Assembly (NCBI GenBank): GCA_902614065.1
Contig: CACMJT010000001.1
Coordinates: forward strand, 218,501-282,500
Reading direction: 5' to 3'
Source: an uncultured Bacteroidota bacterium
GTDB taxonomy: Bacteria > Bacteroidota > Bacteroidia > Flavobacteriales > Flavobacteriaceae
DNA: 64,000 bases
The notes beneath the pieces were generated by a model. The model had not been told where the DNA came from and ran no database searches. It saw nothing but the letters and a program-made list of their open reading frames with translations. The translations under genes and the position numbers were made by a program. Positions 38,976 through 46,893 of the stretch are shown here, one piece after another (position 1 is the stretch's first letter; every line of letters starts with the position of its first letter).

Positions 38976-39515
38976 ATGGTTACAAAAAAATGTTTAAAAA
39001 TATTGTCATCAGGGGGGGTTATTATTTACCCAACGGACACTGTATATGGAATAGGTTGTGATGCAACAAATTTGAGTTCAATTTCAAGAATTAATGAGAT
39101 TAAAAATAGAAAACCTAACACACCTCTGATATGTTTGATGAACGGATTAGAAATGTTAAAAAATTATGTCACCGATTTACCTGATGTATCAAAAAAATAT
39201 TTGTTAGACTCAAATGAGCCAACAACCGTAATTTTTAACAAGAGTAAGAATATAGATAGTTATCCAACTAGTATTGCTGTAAGAATTCCAAAAAATAAAA
39301 TCTGTCTTCAACTCATCAATAAACTAAAAAAACCAATTACATCAACATCAGCTAATTTTTCAGGTGAAAAAATTCCAAAATATTTTAAAGAAATTGATAA
39401 AGATTTGTTGAAACTTGTTGATTATAGTATAAATTTTGATGAAAATCAACAAAACAAAGCCTCAAGAATAGTGAGTATTGATGAGATGTCCAATGTAAAA
39501 GTAATTAGAAGTTAA
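38976..39515 (+). CDS. tsaC: Threonylcarbamoyl-AMP synthase (Sua5/YrdC/YciO family)
   Basis: This 179-residue enzyme makes threonylcarbamoyl-AMP for the t6A modification of ANN-decoding tRNAs. YPTDTVYGIGCDA at about residues 18-30 and the KNRKPNTPLICL segment form the nucleotide site. SIAVRIPKN and PITSTSANFSGEKIP are also conserved. It is a single-domain YrdC protein without the Sua5 C-terminal domain. Its stop overlaps the cca start by one base, so two tRNA maturation steps are coupled. Confidence 0.9.
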   Translation: MVTKKCLKILSSGGVIIYPTDTVYGIGCDATNLSSISRINEIKNRKPNTPLICLMNGLEMLKNYVTDLPDVSKKYLLDSNEPTTVIFNKSKNIDSYPTSIAVRIPKNKICLQLINKLKKPITSTSANFSGEKIPKYFKEIDKDLLKLVDYSINFDENQQNKASRIVSIDEMSNVKVIRS

Positions 39516-40939
39516 TGGGTGTGTTAGTAAATGAAGGATTGAATGTAGAAATTATAAATTTAATTTCAAATATATCAACTAAACTAAAAACCAGAACATT
39601 CCTTGTTGGTGGATATGTCAGAGACTTGCTTCTTGGAAGAAAAAGTAAGGATATTGATGTTTTGGTAATCGGTGATGGAATATCCTTTGCTAGCGAAGTA
39701 AAAAAAAAGTTAGGTTCTAAGGCTAATTTGCAAATCTTCAAAAACTTTGGTACTGCGATGATTGCTTATAATGACCTTGAAATTGAATTTGTTGGATCAA
39801 GAAAAGATAGTTATCAAAAAAGCTCAAGAAATCCAGTGGTATCAATTGGAACTTTTGAGGATGATATTTCAAGAAGAGATTTTACAATTAATTCAATCGC
39901 AATTTCTTTAAATGAGGACAGCAAAGGAAAAATAATTGATTTGTTTGATGGTGTCCATGACTTAAAGAAAGGCATAATTAAAACCCCAAAAGATCCCAAA
40001 ATAACTTTTTATGATGATCCACTAAGAATGATGAGAGCTGTAAGATTTGCATCACAATTAAATTTTGAAATTAAAAATTCAAATATTGAAATTATAAAAA
40101 GTGAAAAAGAAAGAATTAATATTATTTCAAAGGAAAGAATTCACGAGGAATTAAATAAAATTTTATTATCTCCAAAGCCCTCAATCGGATTTATTTTGTT
40201 GATGAAAACTGGCTTACTTGAGATAATATTGCCTGAGCTAATAAAGCTCGAGGGTATTGATGAAATTGAAGGAAAAACTCATAAAGATAACTTCTACCAT
40301 ACACTACAAGTTCTAGATAATATTTGTAAAAATACAAACAACCTATGGTTGAGGTGGGTCGCACTTTTACATGATATTGGTAAACCTAAGACAAAAAGAT
40401 ACAACAAGAAAAAAGGATGGTCATTTCACGGACATGAATATGTTGGATCAAAAATGGTTTTTAAAATTTTTAAAAGACTTAAGCTTCCTCTAAATCATAA
40501 ATTAGATTATGTGAAAAAGCTAGTGTTGTTAAGCTCTAGACCTGTTATACTTTCCTCAAGCGAGATTACTGATTCAGCAATTAGAAGATTAATTTTTGAT
40601 GCTGGTGATGATATTGATGACTTGATGACACTTTGTGAAGCAGATATAACCACAAAAAATGCTAAACTTGAAAAAAAATATTTGAATAACTTCAAGGTTG
40701 TCAGAGAAAAAATTAAAGATGTAGAGGAAAGAGATAAAATAAGAAACTTTCAACCACCAATATCAGGTAAGTATATCATGGATTATTTTGGTATAAAACC
40801 GTGTAAGGAAATTGGTCTTATTAAAGAAAGAATTAAAGAAGCTATTTTAAATGGTGATATTAATAATGATGTGATTCAAGCTAAAGAATTGATGATGATT
40901 GTTGGTGAGGGATTAGGATTAAAGAAGTATGAAAAATAA
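39515..40939 (+). CDS. cca: CCA tRNA nucleotidyltransferase with HD domain
   Basis: This 474-residue class II nucleotidyltransferase adds or repairs the 3' CCA of tRNA. The catalytic motif is RTFLVGGYVRDLLLGRKSKDIDVL, with two metal-binding Asp in DID. RRDFTINSIAI, DPLRMMRAVRFA and ERIHEELNKIL follow as in the family. A C-terminal HD domain shows LLHDIGKPKT and HGHEYVG. Its start overlaps tsaC by one base and its 3' end overlaps the heme A synthase fragment by 11 bases. Confidence 0.94.
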   Translation: MGVLVNEGLNVEIINLISNISTKLKTRTFLVGGYVRDLLLGRKSKDIDVLVIGDGISFASEVKKKLGSKANLQIFKNFGTAMIAYNDLEIEFVGSRKDSYQKSSRNPVVSIGTFEDDISRRDFTINSIAISLNEDSKGKIIDLFDGVHDLKKGIIKTPKDPKITFYDDPLRMMRAVRFASQLNFEIKNSNIEIIKSEKERINIISKERIHEELNKILLSPKPSIGFILLMKTGLLEIILPELIKLEGIDEIEGKTHKDNFYHTLQVLDNICKNTNNLWLRWVALLHDIGKPKTKRYNKKKGWSFHGHEYVGSKMVFKIFKRLKLPLNHKLDYVKKLVLLSSRPVILSSSEITDSAIRRLIFDAGDDIDDLMTLCEADITTKNAKLEKKYLNNFKVVREKIKDVEERDKIRNFQPPISGKYIMDYFGIKPCKEIGLIKERIKEAILNGDINNDVIQAKELMMIVGEGLGLKKYEK

Positions 40940-41528
40940 GTATATTATAATTTCTAAAATATCTCTTTTGCTTGTTTTCTTAGTGATTTTTGCTGGTTCC
41001 ACTGTAAGGATGACAGGAAGTGGTATGGGTTGTCCTGATTGGCCAAAATGTTTTGGATATTACATTCCTCCAACCGATGAAACCAAACTAATTTGGAAGC
41101 CCAATTCCCACTACAACAAAAATATCATGATATTATATGAAGGTGCCTTTTACAATGCAAAGGTTGAATTTATTTCGAAAGAAAGATTTGAAAAAAATAA
41201 TTGGGTAAAATATACCAAACATGATTATACGGACTTTAATGTAGTTCATACTTGGTTTGAATATATAAATAGATTACTAGGTGTTTTGGCGGGGTTTTCA
41301 GTTCTTATCATGTTCATTTTTTCCTTTTTCCTTCAAAATAACAAGAAGGTTTTTATCCCACTTAGCTCAATTATATTAATATCAATAGGTCTTCAAGCAT
41401 GGCTGGGAAAATTAGTTGTTGATTCAAATTTAGCACCTTATAAAATTAGCACTCATTTACTTATGGCTATTATAATAGTTTTATTGATGGTTTATAATAT
41501 TAAAAAAACTGATGAAATCAAGAATTAA
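40929..41528 (+). CDS. ctaA: Heme A synthase (CtaA/COX15), N-terminal half
   Basis: This 199-residue membrane protein has four hydrophobic segments and matches the first half of COX15/CtaA. FAGSTVRMTGSGMGCPDWPKCFG is the typical start. His107 in VHTWFEYINR and His176 in ISTHLLMA are the heme-ligand pair of this half-bundle. The usual enzyme is one chain of about 340 residues with two such bundles. Here the frame ends by TAA right after the fourth segment, and the second half starts in the +1 frame 17 bases earlier. Removing one A from the A7 run at 41502-41508 would join both into a normal protein. It may be a sequencing error, a slippage site or a true split gene. Confidence 0.85.
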   Translation: MKNKYIIISKISLLLVFLVIFAGSTVRMTGSGMGCPDWPKCFGYYIPPTDETKLIWKPNSHYNKNIMILYEGAFYNAKVEFISKERFEKNNWVKYTKHDYTDFNVVHTWFEYINRLLGVLAGFSVLIMFIFSFFLQNNKKVFIPLSSIILISIGLQAWLGKLVVDSNLAPYKISTHLLMAIIIVLLMVYNIKKTDEIKN

Positions 41529-41922
41529 TTTCTTTTTAATTATTGCGATCATCCTAATGCTTATACAAATATCATTAGGCATTTCTGTAAGGGAATTTAT
41601 TGACAATCAAATTGATATTCTTGGCTTTGAAAAAAAAGATTTTTGGCTTAATAAACCCGAATTAAATTTTTATATACACAGAACCTTCTCGCTATTGGTT
41701 TTCTTATCCAACTTCTACTTGTTCTTTCTGGCAAAAAAATCTAAAATTGATTTGAAATTTATAAAAATGATAAATTTTTTAATATTAATTGAAATTATTA
41801 TCGGAGCATCTATGTACTACTTTTCTTTTCCAATCTTAACTCAGCCAATTCACTTACTAATCTCAATTTTTATACTAAGCTTACAGTTTTACTGGTTGCT
41901 AAAACTCAGAAAACCTTATTGA
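41512..41922 (+). CDS. ctaA: Heme A synthase (CtaA/COX15), C-terminal half
   Basis: This 136-residue protein has four hydrophobic segments and matches the second half of COX15/CtaA. ISLGISVREFIDNQ follows the first segment. His56 in FYIHRTFSLLV and His114 in TQPIHLLIS are the second heme-ligand pair. Its own ATG overlaps the upstream half by 17 bases, so it could be translated separately as well as by frameshift. All expected ligands are kept, so no sign of decay is seen beyond the frame break. It ends 17 bases inside the convergent hypothetical gene. Confidence 0.82.
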   Translation: MKSRINFFLIIAIILMLIQISLGISVREFIDNQIDILGFEKKDFWLNKPELNFYIHRTFSLLVFLSNFYLFFLAKKSKIDLKFIKMINFLILIEIIIGASMYYFSFPILTQPIHLLISIFILSLQFYWLLKLRKPY

Positions 41923-42973
41923 TCCTTAGCATTTCATGATTCTCATAATTTGATATTAAATAATTGAAAGATTTTTCTAGAACCTCTCCCATTGACTTAA
42001 GGTTTTTAAATGAATTGTCCTTTGTTAAAAAATAAATTTGTTGAGATAGTTTATTGACTTTTTCATCACTAGAAATTTTATCAAACTTCATTGATTCAAT
42101 CAAGCTCTCAATCTTATTTTTTGACCCTAGTAACCTTTTAACAACAATTGCTCTCTCCTCAATTTTATATTGATTGATTGACTCCACTAATAATTTATTT
42201 TTTACTAAATCAATAATGGGTTCATTATCTTTAAACAGCTGAGGTCTGTACAAACTAAATTCACCTTCATAAGATTGCTGATCAAAATCTATGGCTCTTA
42301 TCTTGTATATCACTTGATCAAAATCATGAATTGGGACAATTACATAGTTATATGAACGCATATCGCCTAGAAGTCTAATCATGCATCTTTCACTAAATTT
42401 CACAAATTCCTTCGCAATCTGTGATTTTTCAGACTCACTGCAAGCTAAGATCTGATTTTTAAAAAAATAATCACCAGGAATTCCTGAAATGTGCTCTTCA
42501 ATTAATGTTTCATTATAGTATATATAATTCAAGTTATTGGGCGAAGTAATATGTTCTAACTCTAGTCCATATATTCTAGAGGAATCTGCAACTTTTATAT
42601 AGTAGTATGTAAAATTATCATTGAGTTTATTTTTGACTTTAATCCTAAAGGGATTTGAATTTCCAAAAGTGCAAAAATCAACAGAATCAATTTCTAAATC
42701 ATCCAAATTTGAAGAACTTCCATCACTATACAGTAAGTTATATACCAATTTTAGATTTTGGTCTATTTCTATTCTTTCAGAATCATTATAAAAAACTCTG
42801 TGCCATAATGTATTTTCATCATTTCTGTCAAACAATTCTACAGAACCAGTATACCTTCGTAAATCTGAGTACTCTATTGGAATTTTTTGAAATCGATTAT
42901 TTTCTTTAAGGTATTTCTCAAAATTTTTTGAGATCTTGAATGAAGGTTTTTTCTTTGAGATTTCAATTTCCAA
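41906..42973 (-). CDS. Conserved hypothetical protein with kinase-like motifs
   Basis: I do not recognise this 355-residue family by name. It has no signal peptide or membrane segment. Several parts recall protein-kinase/aminoglycoside-phosphotransferase folds. YYYIKVAD (123-130) is like the ATP-binding Lys strand, and LIEEHISGIPGD (157-168) is like a hinge. LGDMRSYNYVIV (202-213) looks like a catalytic loop (HGDxxxxN in known kinases, with Leu for His). RAIDFDQQSYEG (226-237) looks like the metal-binding DFD segment. The last 100 residues are helical. It begins with TTG, has a consensus promoter box 23 bases upstream, and lies divergent to uvrB. Kinase activity is an inference. Confidence 0.6.
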   Translation of the reverse strand: MEIEISKKKPSFKISKNFEKYLKENNRFQKIPIEYSDLRRYTGSVELFDRNDENTLWHRVFYNDSERIEIDQNLKLVYNLLYSDGSSSNLDDLEIDSVDFCTFGNSNPFRIKVKNKLNDNFTYYYIKVADSSRIYGLELEHITSPNNLNYIYYNETLIEEHISGIPGDYFFKNQILACSESEKSQIAKEFVKFSERCMIRLLGDMRSYNYVIVPIHDFDQVIYKIRAIDFDQQSYEGEFSLYRPQLFKDNEPIIDLVKNKLLVESINQYKIEERAIVVKRLLGSKNKIESLIESMKFDKISSDEKVNKLSQQIYFLTKDNSFKNLKSMGEVLEKSFNYLISNYENHEMLRINKVF

Positions 42974-42996
42974 TTTTATCCAAATTAAAATTGAAT

Positions 42997-43004
42997 CAAA
43001 TCTA
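42997..43004 (-). promoter_or_regulatory. -7 promoter box TAGATTTG for the kinase-like gene
   Basis: Exact TAnnTTTG match 23 bases before the TTG start, which implies a short ordinary leader. Confidence 0.55.
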
Positions 43005-43054
43005 TGACATTTAAAATTAAAATTATAGATCTTTGCAGATTGTCATAATTTACT

Positions 43055-45034
43055 ATGGGTTTTAAACTAAAATCAAAATATTCTCCAACAGGTGACCAAC
43101 CAAATGCAATTGAGAAACTCGTTGATGGTATACAAAAAGGCGAAGTCTACCAAACCTTAGAGGGTGTTACTGGTTCAGGCAAAACTTTTACGGTTGCTAA
43201 TGTTATAAACAAGTTGAATAAACAAACTCTTGTTTTGGCTCACAACAAGACTCTAGCAGCTCAACTATTTTTGGAATTAAAAGATTATTTTCCGGAAAAC
43301 CGGGTCGAGTATTTCGTATCATATTATGATTATTATCAACCTGAAGCATATATTCCTGTTACAAATACATATATTGAAAAAGATCTTTCAATAAATGAAG
43401 AAATTGAGAAGATGCGCTTGAGCACAACTTCCAGCCTTCTTTCAGGCAGAAATGATGTAATAGTAGTTGCTTCGGTATCTTGTCTTTATGGAATTGGGAA
43501 CCCTGCTGATTACAAAAAAAATACGATCACACTAAATAAAAACTCAAATATTTCAAGGACAGATTTATTAAAAAAACTATCTCACTCACTTTACAGTAGA
43601 GCTATCGATGAAATTGAGCCAGGAAGTTTTAGAGTTACAGGAGACATTGTCGAGGTATTCTTAAGTTACTCTGATAAAATAATTAGAATAAATTTTTTTG
43701 GGGATGAAATTGAATTTATTGAGGAAATCTACTATATGCCAAATAAAATAGTCAAAAGGATTGATGGTGTTAAGATTTTTCCAGCTAATATGTTTTCGAC
43801 ACAAAAGGAAGTTTTGAATAAGGCTATGGATAAAATTAGAATTGATTTAGGAAAACAAGTTTCGTATTTCAAAGAAATTTCAAAAAATTTAGAGGCAAAA
43901 AGATTAGAAGAGAGAACACTATTTGATCTCGAAATGATGCAGGAATTAGGATACTGTTCAGGAATTGAAAATTACTCTAGGTACATTGACGGAAGAGATC
44001 CCGGAACCAGACCGTTTTGTCTTCTCGACTACTTTGATGATGATTTTTTGACAATTATAGATGAGAGCCATGTGACACTTCCCCAAATTAAAGCAATGTA
44101 CGGTGGTGATAGAAGCAGAAAAGAAAACTTAGTTGAGTATGGTTTTCGACTTCCTGCTGCTATGGATAATAGACCCCTTAAATTTGAAGAATTTGAGATG
44201 TTACAAAATCAAATCATCTATGTAAGTGCAACACCGTCAGACTATGAACTTCAAAGAAGTGAAGGTATAGTTGTTGAACAAATTATCAGACCAACTGGTC
44301 TTCTAGACCCTGTAATTGAGTTAAAACCGACTAAAAATCAGATTGATGATATACTAGACGAAATTGAAAAAGTTGTAAATAAAAATGAAAGAGTTTTAAT
44401 CACAACACTAACTAAAAAGATGGCTGAAGAGTTGGTTAAATTTTTTCAAAATTTAGAAATAAAATCAAAATATATCCATAGTGATGTAGATACACTAGAG
44501 CGTGTAAAAATTTTAAATGATTTAAGATTGGGTAATTTTGATGTATTAGTAGGTATAAATCTTTTGAGGGAGGGTCTTGACTTGCCTGAGGTATCACTAG
44601 TCATAATATTAGATGCGGATAAGGAAGGTTTTTTGAGGAGTAAAAGATCTTTAATTCAGACAATAGGTAGAGCTGCAAGAAATTTAAACGGAAGAGCGAT
44701 AATGTTTGCAGATCGAATGACTGAAAGTATGAAAAAAACAATTGATGTTACAAATCAAAGGAGGAAAAAACAATTAAAGTATAATAGAGAAAATAATATA
44801 ACTCCTACACAAATTATAAAGAATATAAATGAAAGTTTTAACTATGAATCTAATGAAACCCAAAAGATAGATGTAGTTGAAGAAAGTTTTGACTTGAATA
44901 TTTCCGAAATTGAAAAACAAAAAAGAATTAAATCCTTGAGAAAAGATATGGAAAAAGCTGCTAAGGAATTAAATTTTGTTGAAGCAGCAAGGCTGCGAGA
45001 TATTATGCTAAAGTATAAAAAAAGCGGGTCGTAG
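43055..45034 (+). CDS. uvrB: Excinuclease ABC subunit B
   Basis: This 659-residue helicase-like subunit does nucleotide excision repair and loads UvrC at lesions. The Walker A loop is EGVTGSGKTFTVA near residue 40. The beta-hairpin region SYYDYYQPEAYIP and DEIEPGSFRVTGD follow. IDESHVTLPQ is the DEAD-like motif II, and INLLREGLDLPEVSLVIILDADKEGFLRS and QTIGRAARN form motifs V and VI. The C-terminal UVR motif (KDMEKAAKELNFVEAARLRD) is complete. The last codons form part of a hairpin that terminates the opposite hsp20 gene. Confidence 0.97.
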   Translation: MGFKLKSKYSPTGDQPNAIEKLVDGIQKGEVYQTLEGVTGSGKTFTVANVINKLNKQTLVLAHNKTLAAQLFLELKDYFPENRVEYFVSYYDYYQPEAYIPVTNTYIEKDLSINEEIEKMRLSTTSSLLSGRNDVIVVASVSCLYGIGNPADYKKNTITLNKNSNISRTDLLKKLSHSLYSRAIDEIEPGSFRVTGDIVEVFLSYSDKIIRINFFGDEIEFIEEIYYMPNKIVKRIDGVKIFPANMFSTQKEVLNKAMDKIRIDLGKQVSYFKEISKNLEAKRLEERTLFDLEMMQELGYCSGIENYSRYIDGRDPGTRPFCLLDYFDDDFLTIIDESHVTLPQIKAMYGGDRSRKENLVEYGFRLPAAMDNRPLKFEEFEMLQNQIIYVSATPSDYELQRSEGIVVEQIIRPTGLLDPVIELKPTKNQIDDILDEIEKVVNKNERVLITTLTKKMAEELVKFFQNLEIKSKYIHSDVDTLERVKILNDLRLGNFDVLVGINLLREGLDLPEVSLVIILDADKEGFLRSKRSLIQTIGRAARNLNGRAIMFADRMTESMKKTIDVTNQRRKKQLKYNRENNITPTQIIKNINESFNYESNETQKIDVVEESFDLNISEIEKQKRIKSLRKDMEKAAKELNFVEAARLRDIMLKYKKSGS

Positions 45035-45042
45035 ACCCGCTT
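45017..45042 (-). terminator. Rho-independent terminator of hsp20 lying in the 3' end of uvrB
   Basis: A 9-bp GC-rich stem (AAGCGGGTC/GACCCGCTT, loop 3) starts 12 bases after the hsp20 stop. On the minus strand it is followed by seven T. It includes the last codons and stop of uvrB. On the plus strand no T-run follows, so it should work mainly for hsp20. Confidence 0.85.
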
Positions 45043-45054
45043 ATGTAATATTAA

Positions 45055-45459
45055 CTACTTAATAGTTATTGTCTTTTTCTTATTCTGCAAAATGATTTCC
45101 TTCTTTTTAGGGATTTTTATCAAAAGTACTCCATTTTCATACTTTGAGCTAATATTTGATTGATCGACAGAATCTGGAAGAAAAAAAGACTTTTCAAATG
45201 ACTTAGTATCAAATTCTAATCTTGAGTAAGTTCTATCTTCAATGGATTTTTTTGATTTTCTAACAACCCTTAAATTATCATTCTCAAGCTCTATGGTAAA
45301 ATCTTTTTTATCTGAACCAGGTACTGAAAACTCAACAGAAAACTCAGTATCATTTTCAAAAATATTATGTGGAGGGACAATATTATTTGAGACATTAAAA
45401 AAATCAAAAATAAAATCATCAAACATTAAGTTATTATTTGTTCTATTTATAATATTCAT
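45055..45459 (-). CDS. hsp20: Small heat shock protein, Hsp20/alpha-crystallin family
   Basis: The protein has 134 residues from the ATG at 45459. The frame is open upstream, but that part has no homologous look. The alpha-crystallin domain starts near FENDTEFSVEFSVPGSDKKDF and ends with YENGVLLIKIPKK (the family's G-V-L motif), followed by a short tail. It should act as an ATP-independent holdase against protein aggregation. A strong terminator follows. Upstream, 64-99 bases before the start, are repeats of TGTCATAA that may be an operator. Confidence 0.9.
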   Translation of the reverse strand: MNIINRTNNNLMFDDFIFDFFNVSNNIVPPHNIFENDTEFSVEFSVPGSDKKDFTIELENDNLRVVRKSKKSIEDRTYSRLEFDTKSFEKSFFLPDSVDQSNISSKYENGVLLIKIPKKKEIILQNKKKTITIK

Positions 45460-45522
45460 ATTTAAATTTTTAAAATTATTTACGTTTACAATAGAACAAA
45501 TTCTAAACCCAATTGAAATATA

Positions 45523-45558
45523 TGTCATAATGTCATATATTAAAATTTTTTTATGACA
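45523..45558. promoter_or_regulatory. Inverted and direct TGTCATAA repeats upstream of hsp20
   Basis: TGTCATAA (45523-45530) is directly repeated as TGTCATAT (45531-45538) and inverted as TTATGACA (45551-45558). The pattern lies between hsp20 and sucC, before the hsp20 start. It differs from the CIRCE heat-shock operator. It may bind an unknown regulator of hsp20. Confidence 0.35.
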
Positions 45559-45560
45559 GA

Positions 45561-45579
45561 TTGTCTTATTTTAAGACAA
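45561..45579 (-). terminator. Hairpin over the sucC stop codon
   Basis: TTGTCTT-loop-AAGACAA is a 7-bp stem with a 5-base loop that includes the sucC stop. No good T-run follows directly, but a run of A/T lies 15 bases further. It is a candidate end of the sucC transcript. Confidence 0.35.
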
Positions 45580-46764
45580 AACCTCTTTGATTTGAGTTGT
45601 TACTTCTTTAAACTCAATTGCAGAATAAATTTTTAAACCTGAGTTATCAATAATATTTTTCGCTTCTTCAGAATTTGTACCCTCAAGCCTTACGATGATA
45701 GGAACATTAATTTTTTCACCTAAATTTTTATAAGCATCGACAATTCCATTAGCAACCCTGTCGCACCTAACAATCCCTCCAAAAATATTAACAAGTATTG
45801 CCTTAACCTTTTCATCCTGTAAAATTAAATTGAAAGCAGTTTCAACTCTTTTTGCATCCGCTGTTCCACCAACATCGAGAAAATTAGCGGGTTCTCCACC
45901 AGATTGTTTTATGAGATCCATAGTAGCCATGGCCAATCCAGCTCCATTCACCATACAACCTATATTTCCATCTAAGTCAACATAGTTTAATCCAGCCTCC
46001 CTTGCTTTAACATCAACTGGGTTTTCCTCACTATTATCTCTTAAGTCTTCAAATGATTTATGCCTAAATAATGCATTATCGTCAAGCGTCATTTTTGAAT
46101 CAACAGCTAAGATTTTATTATCCGATGTTTTTAGAACTGGATTGATTTCGACTAGCGAAGCATCAAGCCCACAATAAGCATCATATAATTTTTTGACAAA
46201 TACCTGCATTGACTTAAAGCTCTCACCGGATAAATTTAAATTGAAGGCAATTTTTCTTAGTTGATTAGGCATAATACCAGTCAAGGGATCAATCAATTCA
46301 TAAAAAATTAGTTCTGGAGTTTTTTCTGCAACCTGCTCAATATCTACCCCACCCTCTTTTGAATACATGATCATATTGCAAGATTCTTTTCTGTTTAAAA
46401 GTATCGACATATAATACTCCTGTGTTTCACTGTCGCCAGGATAATAAACATCCTCAGAGATTAATATTTTTTTTACCAATTTACCCTCTTTTGGGGTTTG
46501 GGGTGTTTTTAACATCATTCCCAATATACTACTGGCATGGTCATATAATTCTTTATCATTTTTTGCTAGCTTTACTCCACCACCCTTACCTCTTCCACCT
46601 GCATGTATTTGAGCTTTTACAATTAACCACTCTGACCCAGTATTTTTTTTAACTTCCTGAGAAATAGATTGTAATTGGTCAATATTTTCAACCACCATTC
46701 CTCTTTGGATGGGAACTCCATATGAGCTTAACAATTCTTTGGCCTGGTGTTCGTGAAGATTCAC
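45571..46764 (-). CDS. sucC: Succinyl-CoA ligase (ADP-forming) subunit beta
   Basis: This 397-residue ATP-grasp subunit interconverts succinyl-CoA and succinate in the TCA cycle. The start MNLHEHQAKELLSSYGVP is typical, with a GTG initiator. VKAQIHAGGRGKGGGVKLA is the nucleotide-binding region. NPVLKT and DSKMTLDDNALFRH give metal-binding residues. MVNGAGLAMATMDLI and FLDVGGTADAKRVETAF lie at the CoA ligase domain, with GGIVRCDRVANGIV at the end. The partner sucD is not in the window. Confidence 0.96.
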   Translation of the reverse strand: MNLHEHQAKELLSSYGVPIQRGMVVENIDQLQSISQEVKKNTGSEWLIVKAQIHAGGRGKGGGVKLAKNDKELYDHASSILGMMLKTPQTPKEGKLVKKILISEDVYYPGDSETQEYYMSILLNRKESCNMIMYSKEGGVDIEQVAEKTPELIFYELIDPLTGIMPNQLRKIAFNLNLSGESFKSMQVFVKKLYDAYCGLDASLVEINPVLKTSDNKILAVDSKMTLDDNALFRHKSFEDLRDNSEENPVDVKAREAGLNYVDLDGNIGCMVNGAGLAMATMDLIKQSGGEPANFLDVGGTADAKRVETAFNLILQDEKVKAILVNIFGGIVRCDRVANGIVDAYKNLGEKINVPIIVRLEGTNSEEAKNIIDNSGLKIYSAIEFKEVTTQIKEVLS

Positions 46765-46768
46765 AATA

Positions 46769-46776
46769 CAAAATTA
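46769..46776 (-). promoter_or_regulatory. -7 promoter box TAATTTTG for sucC
   Basis: Exact TAnnTTTG match that ends 4 bases before the GTG start, so the mRNA is probably leaderless. On the other side of the gap, before lysA, a near match (AATGTTTG) is also 4 bases from the GTG. Confidence 0.6.
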
Positions 46777-46893
46777 ATAAAAGAAATTTTTAAAAAGGTT
46801 TTTAATGTTGTTACAAATTTAACTTTTAATTGTTTTTTTATTAAATAAGGAAATAAAATTTTTTCATTACAATATATTAATAATGTTTGCAGC

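Noticed and set aside
45460-45528. N-terminal extension of Hsp20
   Set aside because: The upstream residues do not resemble the family, and the ATG at 45459 gives normal length.
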